NCBI GenBank assembly: GCA_021464525.1
Contig: JADRCO010001254.1
Location: forward strand, 1-20,923
Source: Rhizophagus sp. LPA8_4_AMF
Lineage: Eukaryota > Glomeromycota > Glomeromycetes > Glomerales > Glomeraceae
DNA length: 20,923 nucleotides
Reading direction: 5' to 3'
Under the pieces are notes generated by a model, which saw nothing but the letters and a program-made list of their open reading frames with translations, did no database searches and was not told the origin of the DNA. Of this stretch, positions 10,028 to 17,940 are shown in pieces. The translations under genes and the position numbers were made by a program. Every line of letters starts with the position of its first letter. Within the stretch, counting starts at the first letter, position 1.

Positions 10028-10281
10028 CCGTATTTTGCGGGCCACAGTACCCCCCCTATGCACAGTACCCTACAAAAAAGAACTCCAATTTTCTACCGAT
10101 TTTATTATTTAAAATAGTTTAATAAATACCTAGGTATTATGCATTATAATACCCAATTATTATATAAGTTTTATACATTATCTACTAATAATAAAAACTC
10201 ACGCAATGGTGGGGGGGGGTATAAGGTCAAAACCTCTGAAATCTGTATCATACCCGGGGTACTGTGGCCCCCGTTATACGG
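10028..10281. mobile_element. Mariner-type MITE, 254 bp, TA target duplication
   Basis: The terminal inverted repeats begin CCGTAT and share the block GGGCCACAGTACCCC (left arm 10028-10054, right arm ending 10281). They are flanked by TA on both sides (10026-10027 and 10282-10283), the target duplication of Tc1/mariner elements. The interior is AT-rich, has G and C homopolymers near both arms and no coding capacity, so movement would need a transposase from elsewhere. Confidence 0.8.
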
Positions 10282-10348
10282 TATATCGTTATAACTATAA
10301 ATCGCATTTTCGAATCTTATAATTAATGATTTATAGCAACCTTTTTCG

Positions 10349-10490
10349 TAATCGCAGTAAATTCTTGTTTGTCTCTCCTTTGAAATAAGGTATTACAGTT
10401 ATTTAATGAAAATAAAAACTCAAATGCATCTACTAATATTGGTACTCCGTCAGTTTCGTTTGAGAGACAATCAAGAATTTCTTGCGATTA
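10349..10490. mobile_element. Inverted-repeat element with 29-bp arms
   Basis: The arms at 10349-10377 and 10462-10490 are inverted copies with about three mismatches; both begin TAATCGCA and end TTGTCTCTC. The spacer is 84 bp of AT-rich DNA. It is likely another non-autonomous element, and the arms may extend outward to about 10335 and 10503. No clear target duplication was found. Confidence 0.6.
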
Positions 10491-10624
10491 GTAAATGGCA
10501 ACATTAAAAAATCGATCAAATTAAATCAACTGTAAAGCAATGTTTAATTTAATTCTTTCAAAATTCATTATTTAAAGTATTCTTTAATAAGAATTCTGCA
10601 AATACAGAGCGAAGAAGGAGTTGC

Positions 10625-10860
10625 TTGGAGCAACATGTGTTTATATCAATTGCTGAAAAGTTTACCTGTGGGTGGTTTCAAGAAGGTAAGAAAATAAGAA
10701 AATTTTTAATTACGCCAAGTTTACCTCCATTGCATTTGTTTCTTATATTAGCCGCATCTTTTCAAACCAGGTACCGTTGCTCATCGAGAAATAAGACGCT
10801 ATCAAAGTCCACCGAACTGTTGATTCGAATGCTTCCATTCAAACGCTTTGTGCTAGTAAT
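10625..10860 (+). pseudogene. Histone H3 pseudogene fragment with retained intron
   Basis: After an AG acceptor, 10752-10803 encodes PHLFKPGTVAHREIRRYQ, the H3 core start around residues 38-55. One base is then lost, and the next frame gives KSTELLIRMLPFKRFV, H3 residues 56-71 with K64M, Q68K and L70F. Upstream, 10650-10685 encodes a degraded version of the stretch before it, ending GGFKK (H3 GGVKK), followed by a 66-bp GTAAG..TTAG intron (10686-10751) in the correct phase. The match stops after residue 72, and no histone-fold C-terminus follows. The copy therefore arose by DNA duplication, not by retroposition. A 90-aa ORF starting near 10625 runs through it, but its first half is out of the H3 frame, so it is not a real gene. 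Confidence 0.82.
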
Positions 10861-11041
10861 AAACATACAAATACAGTGTATTACGGTACATGCATAGCTA
10901 ATCCTGTATTATTATTAAATTCATTATAACGATAACAATACATGTGCACAATACCAGCTATTATTTGAAACGAACTGTAATGCATTCTTGCTTATGTATT
11001 ATGATAAATATATAAGTAACATAATGAATTTTTAGAAATGA

Positions 11042-11176
11042 ATGCTTGTCAGTTCTGTTTCAGTTTTGGAACACAAGCCAACTGTTCTTTGTATGGAAGG
11101 CGAAACTTGCGGAATTCAAAATTGTTACTTGCCTTTTAAGCATAAACACAATGTTTGCATTAGTTGTGAATTGTAA
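11042..11176 (+). CDS. Small Cys/His-rich ORF, 44 aa
   Basis: ATG to TAA. The second half reads CMEGETCGIQNC, then FKHKHNVCISCEL: four Cys in the last 29 residues plus a CxxC end and two His, spaced as in a small zinc-binding module. An overlapping frame from ATG 11038 encodes another Cys-rich start (CQFCFSFG), so this may be a frame-shifted remnant of one longer zinc-finger protein. No family is recognised. It follows the histone H3 fragment by 180 bp with no visible link. Confidence 0.22.
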   Translation: MLVSSVSVLEHKPTVLCMEGETCGIQNCYLPFKHKHNVCISCEL

Positions 11177-12150
11177 TACTACTTATAATAATGATGCAAC
11201 TTCGAACATGAATAATTATATAAATTTGAACACGAGAAATAATAATCATAAAAATTCCAAAAAAAAATAAATCGAGATCGCGAAAATAAAATTATTTGCT
11301 ATCAAACTTATATTAATTAGATAATACAAATTAAAGCTATAATAAACATATACTTTGAATTATCTATCGCTAAGCTAATATTTTTATTTTTTAGCAAAAC
11401 TTAATAAAGCTTTTAAAATGTGACGTCGCAACTTGAAACAATGAATCTTTTGAAGTGTTTGACCTCAGACCTCGCGACAGGCGATTCTATTTGGCCTGTT
11501 GCAAAAATACAACCTATTTTTTAAATTTAGAAGTTTATTCAGTCTATACAAATTGTACAGTATAAAAATTAGGTTTAGTTTATCAAACTGCGGAACTAAA
11601 ATGTATTAAAGGTTAATAAATTATTTAAGCTATATTAATTTTATATTTAACTAAATTAATTATGATGGAGCTGATTAATCCTTGATCAATATATACGTAG
11701 TACAAGAAACATGCATGTTAAGCGAAAAAAGACTTATGAACCTAAGGTATAAATTTCCATTTTTCACATTGAATTAATAAAGGTATTCATCAATAATCTC
11801 ACGAATCTTTACTCATAATAATCTAGATTAAAGTGAATTTCTCTTAAAATTCAATGAGTCACGTGCCAGATTACTTTAAAAAAAATTATTTATGCATGGT
11901 CTAGGATAATAACCCGAACCCGGAGTCTAGGATAAATTCGTCCAAAGTCCCAACAGGAAATCATCATATGACCTTAATTGTAACTTCGCATCGCTCCAGA
12001 TAATTATAATATTTAATAAATAAGAAATAAATAGTACACGTAAGTAAAATGAAATAAATTTAATAAAATTATAAAAAATACATTTTGTACATTTTGTTAC
12101 ATCTAATTATTAATTTGATTTATCGAGTTTTTAAATAATTTTTATAATCT
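11177..12150. other. AT-rich intergenic region, no gene recognised
   Basis: No convincing frame or motif. A short direct repeat, GTCTAGGATAA, occurs twice near 11899-11935. An Asn-rich frame ends at 11270, but it looks like translated low-complexity DNA. Confidence 0.4.
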
Positions 12151-12151
12151 T

Positions 12152-14125
12152 TCAATATCTTTCATCATCGTCATAATCATCAGTTTTATTATCATCAACT
12201 TTACTTTTTATATTATTAAGTTTTTTAATTAAGTATTCAATTGTAGCATTAACATCATTTTCATATTCTTGATTTTTCAATTTCTACTCTAATATCATCT
12301 TCATATACCCAAATCGAAAATTTATCATAATCCCTTTCTTTAAAAGTACGTTTTGTAAATGTAGATTTTCTTCAAAATCTTTATAAATAGCACCTTGTTC
12401 ATCTTTTCTTGTAGCATACCATTCTTCTAAAGTTTTAGATTGTCCAAAATAATAAATATGTTTTGGTTCAAGGTCAGGATTCAAAGCTTGTCTACCCTTA
12501 GTTTCTGCGGTTGTATATATACCACTAAAAAAAATAAAGTGACTAAATAAATAGGAATATTTAATCACAAAATTTGACAAAACGAAAACTTACTTCATGA
12601 AAGCAATCAACATATTTTGTAAAACAATTACAAGGAATATACTAGCAATCAAAGTAAATACATTAACAGCCCAAAAATCAAATTCTCTTTGAACCCAATT
12701 ACCACCAATCCAAAAATATGTGGCTATTATTGTTTCTGAAAATGGTGAGTATGGATTATCACTAGATTTAGGATCAAAAATCAGATTTAAATTCAATGTT
12801 GAATGGCTCATTTGCCAAAACATCTGTAGCAACTCCACCATATGTATCATCATTGATTTTAATATTCTCTGGATTTTTGAGTAACACAAATATATATTAA
12901 TAAAATAGATTAAGTAAGCTGTAATCAAATTAATAATTTATAAAAAAAAAGAGAGGAAATTTTACATAGTATGTGTAAATGCAAGTATTACAATTAGTAT
13001 AATCAAGAAGAACGGAATTACGCTTTTAAAGATGATTATAACATAATAGATATACAGTAAATGCCTATATCTTTATTAAATGGAAGAAATATGTTGATTA
13101 ATAAATTGTCATGTAGCATTTTTAAAGAATTACATCCTTGTTAAAACACTCATATTTACTTGCTATTAGACGAGGGTAAAGGATCTAAAATTATAGCGAT
13201 CAATTAATTATTTTAATATATGGAGGAATAAATTACAAACCGAACTTACCAATTCAATCCAAAGAAAGAAAATTGAAAATGATATCCCTGCAATTAATCC
13301 AGTATCAATTGTTTTAACACTTCCAAAACCATCAAGAAAATAGAAAACTTTTAAGCATTATTGAAATTATCGTTACAGAGTATAATTGAAATTATACCAA
13401 AACTATAGAATACTACACCAAAATATTTTTTTAAGTCCACGATAATGAAACTCTAACGCTTCAGTAACGAGTTGATAAAGTGCCAAATAATAGAATATAA
13501 TTATTAATGTAAATAAGCATTATTCATTTATAATGGTGCTATGATTCAAATATGCCCAACTAACTAATCCAAAACAAATGGCAAAATAAGAAATCGAAGG
13601 AATAACGAAAAAAAGAAATTTCTTGCACTTCGCCAACGAAATCGATAACAACTTCAGTTGCTGGATTGTCATAAATATTATCATCCTAGAAAAAGTGCTT
13701 AAATTCTTCGATCAATTTTGTACCATCGTGGTATAAATATTAACAAAAAAATATTTAAAAAAATATTTTTCAAATTGTACTCTTTTCTTTCCTTTGGAAT
13801 GTCATTAATGGAAGAGGGACTACTAGTGGTGATTTTCCGAGATTATTATCAAAGTTTTCATATTTTTTTTCATATTTTATTACTAAAAGATTTTAATTTG
13901 TTCATACCTTATAGTAAAGCTCATGTTTATCAGTTTCCAGTATGATTTAGGTCTTAACGCTCTAAACTTGATGTCATGATTACGTCTTGCTAGGAATTCC
14001 GTCGGAATAATATCATTAGGATCATAAGCTGAGAAATGATCCTGATCTGCAAAACATCCTTTAAAAAATAATTTTCTGGCATAGTCATCTATTGTAATTT
14101 CACAAATTCTTTTCGAATGAAATAA
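12152..14125 (-). pseudogene. TRP-like ion channel pseudogene, 5' truncated
   Basis: Minus-strand exons: about 14120-13908, 13685-13250, 13184-12966, 12918-12594, 12524-12152. Introns of 222, 65, 47 and 69 bp have GT..AG ends. Recognisable parts in order: a pre-membrane region (KLFFKGCFADQDHFSAYDPN, RRNHDIKFRALRPKS), TM helices (FFVIPSISYFAICFG; YYLALYQLVTEALEF), GFGSVKTIDTGLIAGISFSI, IPFFLIILIVILAF, a pore-like part (YSPFSETIIATYFWIGG), the last TM (ASIFLVIVLQNMLIAFM), the linker YTTAETKGRQAL and a cytoplasmic tail with KHIYYFGQSK and a charged coiled coil. This fits an ion-transport-domain family that I recall as multi-copy in AM fungi. Frame breaks include an extra T in the run at 12776-12780, two shifts in the last exon, in-frame stops, and a roughly 100-bp insertion near 13080-13160. 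The N-terminal half is missing. A product is not expected. Confidence 0.72.
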
Positions 14126-14167
14126 TTAGAATCAAAAACGAACCATAATTATATTTAAATAATAAAG

Positions 14168-15564
14168 GAATTGCTTTATAAACAGAACTCATCGCTAAAA
14201 AAAGTTATCAAGACAGAAAACCCGCAAACTTTTGCTAATGTTGACGCCAAAGACATTAATCTGGCGATCACGTCGATCCTTTGAGTAATCTCACTCAAGG
14301 AGAATGAAGAGCTGTCGACAATAAATAATATTGGTGACTACTGGGCTGAGAAATCGCCTAAGAAGGATATCCATGTCATAGTCGAACCACCCGTATCGAC
14401 TGCCACTTCGAGCCATGAACAGGAATTATTTGAGTCACTTAACAAGTTGTCCATGGTACGTATTTTTTCCTTACCTGAGGTAAACGAAATTCCTGAGACG
14501 GCCCGTCCCGAAAAAATTTTACTAACCCGGCTGTCGTCTTACAGCATTTCGACGTTGTCGTTAGCCCGAAACGAACGAAGAGCTTCAAGTGGACTGTGAA
14601 TATCGAACACGCGACTCTCGATCGAAGGACTAAAAAATTCCATACGTGCGACGTATCAGACTCCTGCACTTGAAAATGATGAAGCGGTGCTCAACATGTT
14701 AAATGATAGCGGGAAATACTCCCCTAGAAACGATCAAGACCTGCGTGAGATGCTTCAGCCTTCAGGTGTTCATATCAAAGAATAATCAAAGTTTAACGTG
14801 TTCATAGAAACACCCTCGAAACCCTTTTCAGATTGGTCATTCCCGAAGGTATGTCAACTTTACGGACTTGGCGAATCAGAGGATCCTTCATTATCGGTGT
14901 TCCCGCCTTTCACTTGCGAGTGCAAAGACCTGAAAGATGATTCTTCCCAGGTAATAATTCGAAATCTTATAACCGAACTGGAAGCTCGTCTCAAGTCCAT
15001 TCCGATAAGTGGAAATGAAGCATCGAAATCACAATACGTGTGTTCTTACCTGTCGGAGGTGTGAATCTATACGAAGGCAAGTTTGAGCTCCGACCTGAAA
15101 AAATATCACAGGACCCAATGGACACGGACCAGTCGATTTCGCAATAGACTTGCTCCAAACTGCAAAAACGGTTGGTGTTGACAGAAGTAAAGGACGAGAT
15201 TTTTTAAGGGTATTGTTCAGAATGCAGTACAACTCGAATCCGCTTTAACAAACCGTAAACGTAAGGCGAATGAGATGGAGGAAGAGAATGTGTTTGCGGG
15301 TAAGGTATTCGGAATCGTCACAGATGCAAAAGAATGGTATTTATGGAATGCTCGCTTGGCGACCAAGACAGGCTGAAATTCAAATTATCTGAACCGGTGG
15401 TCGTTATATACAAAGACGAGAATATGGAAAATATAGTTAGGAAAGTTCTCGGTCATATTGCTTGGTTGCTAGAGGCAGATTCTCGAAGTGGAGAGAGAGT
15501 AATAATAAAGCATAGGTCATCGAGCAGTCTTACGGAAAAATCAGATACTGTAGATAGACCTTAG
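14168..15564 (+). pseudogene. Crinkler (CRN) family pseudogene with PD-(D/E)XK-like C-terminus
   Basis: Exon 1 (14168-14455) holds the end of the CRN header (KKVIKTENPQTFANVDAKDI, DYWAEKSPKKDIHVIVEPP). It is followed by an 89-bp GTACGT..ACAG intron (14456-14544) in phase 0. Exon 2 then gives FDVVVSPKRTK, LNDSGKYSPRND, ETPSKPFSDWSFPKVCQLYG, GPNGHGPVDFAIDLLQTAKT, TEVKDE, RKRKANEMEEE (nuclear-signal-like), KVFGIVTDAKEW and a long intact 3' frame to the stop at 15562-15564. The Asp of GPVDFA followed by E-x-K in TEVKDE fits the D..ExK pattern of PD-(D/E)XK nucleases. CRNs are secreted or host-nuclear effectors in oomycetes and fungi. Breaks include TGA 14282, a 7-bp tandem duplication (14753-14766), TGA 15062, and further shifts near 14620, 14790, 15100, 15180, 15205 and 15330. 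The N-terminal start is missing. GC is clearly above the flanks. Confidence 0.75.
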
Positions 15565-15593
15565 CATAGTAATTTCATCATGTATTAGGGTTA

Positions 15594-15677
15594 TGTCCCG
15601 AACTTTGTATTTATTTTATCTCGTACTTCTCTCATCTGTATAATGGACTGCATCCCAAATTTGTATTTATTTTATCT
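15594..15677. repeat. Short direct duplication downstream of the Crinkler remnant
   Basis: TTTGTATTTATTTTATCT occurs at 15604-15621 and again at 15660-15677. A looser match (TCCC.AA) lies just before each copy. It is probably a local slippage or unequal-exchange duplication. Confidence 0.6.
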
Positions 15678-15761
15678 AAGGGATACGCTGTTTAATAAAA
15701 ATTCAGCGTCAAAAATCACGTGATTATTATTTTCATTTGAATACTATAAGAATTATCAACG

Positions 15762-16300
15762 ATGGAATCCGAGCTTGAAGCATTGAGACAGCGTATCACT
15801 GAGCTTGATGCTGAGAATGCCGAACTTAAAGTAATTAATGCCGAGCTTGAAGTATGGAGGCAACGTGTTACTCTGCGTGAGGAAAAGATTGCCTAAAAGT
15901 GGTGACCTCATGGTTGTTAAAAACGAGATTGCGAAGCTCAGGCAGTTTGGATGTCGTATGAGGAGTTGGAGAAAAGTAGCGGTTACTACTGTACTGCTGA
16001 AAATGCTGAACTCAAGTCTAAAGTCGACATGATATCAATGAGCTTAAAAAAAAATTAAAAAATCGCAAATTCCAGACTAGATGCATCCAGATAGCTAAAG
16101 AGAAGAACCTACAGTATGATCGAATATCGTCCTCCTTTTTGAATGGATTAGAGCTTGATGCCTTCTTCCAAAAATATCGAATTGCATTGGAGATGCAAGG
16201 TGCTCAGCATCAGCTTCAGCTTCATAGTCAAAAAACTGATCGGCAAAAAGATGGATGAAAAAGCGGAAATCGTTATTCCTAAAGGATACTAAAATTAAGG
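15762..16300 (+). pseudogene. Coiled-coil family gene, broken copy 1
   Basis: ATG 15762 opens 44 codons of heptad-like sequence (MESELEALRQRITELDAENA, then AELEVWRQRV) to a TAA at 15894. The reading continues in other frames: GDLMVVKNEIAKLRQFG, EELEKSSGYYCTAENAELK, then a long open piece 16023-16258 with INELKKKLKNRKFQTR and SSFLNGLELDAFFQKYRIAL. At least three frame changes break it. The family, recalled as repeated in Rhizophagus, has an N-terminal coiled coil and a C-terminal motif like KEILCWYCYYKAY, which is missing here but present in copy 2 at 19477-19814. Role unknown. A nuclear or scaffold role would be a guess. Confidence 0.6.
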
Positions 16301-16436
16301 CGTTTGTTAATCAAGGTTCGATTGACAACATAGTGTAAATTTACGTTTAAATCGCAGATAAATATCGCAAAGTTGTTCTTTGAATTTATTTTTATTTTAC
16401 AATACAGATGTAATACTCGCACTTTTCACGTGATAT
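16301..16436. other. Spacer between coiled-coil remnant and inverted-repeat segment
   Basis: AT-rich. No feature is seen beyond a small match (AAGGCGTTTG) to copy 2 of the coiled-coil family near 16298. Confidence 0.4.
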
Positions 16437-17031
16437 CCAAAGGCTCACCGGATTTGTGCACATGATCCGGATGATTATTTTCGGTATTAATTATATTTTG
16501 ATCGCGAAGCAAAATAAATTTCAAAGAAACTTACTTTATACATTTGTAATTTGTTATTTATTATAATAAACTATTAAGGTATTATATTTACTTTTTTTTG
16601 CTAATAGATTTTTAATATTATACAAATACTATTAAACATGATACAATATTATTCCCATTACATTGTATTATGGTTCAAATTTCTCCCGGTAGTTATCTTA
16701 ACATTAATTTATAGCGGTGGCACCTAACGTAATTGAGGATCAATTTGTAGTTGAAGATTATTAATTATTTTATAGTCTTTTTAAATAATAAAATTTTATT
16801 AGATGTAATACGCGCATCGTGTGGGAAAAAAAATTGAGAATTTTGCTTTTAACCATTTTCAAGTTCTTGGTGTAGTAGTTTAGCGATTTTTTATTGCTCT
16901 AATATCATCATTCATCTTTTCAAATAATTAAAATTTGGCCAAATATTTTTTAACCATATATGACATTTGGCTTAATATTATGTGAGAATTTTTAATGTTA
17001 ATATAGTTCAAACTGATAAATTATTGACCGT

Positions 17032-17220
17032 TTAACTAATAATGAATGTTTGTTGGTTGTTTTTCCAGCAGTTGCAATAATATGTCAAAAGAAGAGAGTC
17101 TTTTTTCTCACTCTTAATATGGTAAACCCACATGATTTCTCCTTCATAAAGTTCATTAGTATTACTTAAATAAGTTAAAGAATTATATATGGCTTCTGTT
17201 ATATCTGTATAATTAATCAT
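17032..17220 (-). CDS. Small ORF, 62 aa, unknown function
   Basis: True ATG at 17220, stop at 17032. The sequence has a balanced composition (MINYTDITEAIYNSLTYL, NELYEGEIMWVYHIKSEKK), unlike random AT-rich translation. Another coding-like stretch, QKNVANTETILNDHA, sits about 50 bp upstream in a different frame. It may be the tail of a longer, shifted or spliced gene. It lies inside the inverted-repeat segment. No family is recognised. Confidence 0.3.
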   Translation of the reverse strand: MINYTDITEAIYNSLTYLSNTNELYEGEIMWVYHIKSEKKDSLLLTYYCNCWKNNQQTFIIS

Positions 17221-17415
17221 TACATCAGGTTTTCTGTTGTTATTTTTTATTGAGCATGATCATTTAATATTGTTTCAGTATTTGCAACATTTTTCTGAAT
17301 AGCTCCTTTTTAATTTAAAAATTCATAGTTTTCTCTGGTACAATGACACCCTTACTTTAACCACATTAATAAACAACAAATTAAAAAATTATATATAACA
17401 CACACAAAATCAATA

Positions 17416-17597
17416 ATGAAATTCAAACTCTTATTGTTGATATTTGTCTTTACAGTGTCTTTACTATTGCTTTAGCGGCTAAATAAATAAATAATATTTC
17501 AGGATTCTTTTAATGATAATTTAAATTCATTATTGACGCAGACGCAGCACCGGCTGTTTATAAACGTGACTTGGACGTAAAAGAGGGCCCATAGTTG
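17416..17597 (+). pseudogene. Broken gene for a secreted, Kex2-type peptide
   Basis: ATG 17416 encodes a textbook signal peptide (MKFKLLLLIFVFTVSLLLL) that ends at TAG 17473. About 60 bp on, 17535-17597 encodes DADAAPAVYKRDLDVKEGP and a stop, an Ala/Pro spacer with a Lys-Arg dibasic site as in Kex2-processed fungal propeptides. A GTGTCT..TTTCAG intron (17455-17502) would remove the first stop, but it enters the wrong frame by one base. As it stands, the gene is broken, or its true splicing was not found. It would have been an export-pathway substrate. Confidence 0.45.
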
Positions 17598-17839
17598 ATA
17601 TGATATTATTGGTAAATTGACAATTTTTTTAGATAAAAAAAAAGAAATGGAAGTGTGTTGCGTAAAGGTTCGTAAAAGTTTATAATTACCAAAAATAATC
17701 GTCCGGATCATGTGCACAGATCATGTGTAACCTGGCAACAAATCTGGCTACCATTTTTTACATGGTGATGCTAGGGTCGTTAGTCATGATTATTAATCAA
17801 TCCCAAATCATGTTAATCCTGTTATTCCGTCGTACATTT

Positions 17840-17846
17840 TATAAAT
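17840..17846 (+). promoter_or_regulatory. Candidate TATA box (TATAAAT)
   Basis: It lies 118 bp before ATG 17964, which has a good start context (AAAATGGC). It could be the promoter of the deaminase-like locus. Confidence 0.3.
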
Positions 17847-17940
17847 GGCCACTGTTGAAACTGTAAAGCAAGCAAAGTAGGTTTAACCTGTTTCACATTG
17901 AATAATTTCATTTCGCAATTTCTTCTCTAAGTGCGTACAA

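Larger units (their letters stand above)
16437..17735. mobile_element. 1.3-kb segment bounded by long inverted repeats
   Basis: The left arm (16451-16495) and right arm (17681-17722) are inverted copies. They share TGTGCACATGATCCGG perfectly (16455-16470; complement at 17703-17718), then GATTATTTT and ATTATA with few changes. Weaker similarity reaches CCA/TGG at 16437 and 17735. This suggests a DNA transposon. No target duplication is evident, and no transposase was recognised inside. The contents are a 62-aa minus-strand ORF (17032-17220) and the remains of a secreted peptide gene (17416-17597). The element could be non-autonomous, or the arms could belong to two separate solo elements. Confidence 0.5.

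Noticed and set aside
10625-10897. 90-codon ORF as an independent gene
   Set aside because: Only its second half is in a histone H3 frame; the first half reads through an intron out of frame.
11046-11270. 74-codon ORF with Asn-rich tail
   Set aside because: The start is not ATG and the tail is translated AT-rich low complexity.
13718-13945. 75-codon plus-strand ORF
   Set aside because: Falls in an intron and antisense to exon 1 of the ion-channel pseudogene.
14439-15232. Minus-strand ORFs of 76 and 67 codons
   Set aside because: Antisense shadows of the GC-richer Crinkler remnant, without motifs.
17499-17717. Minus-strand 72-codon ORF with a Cys-rich part
   Set aside because: Antisense to the Kex2-type peptide segment and runs into the inverted-repeat arm.
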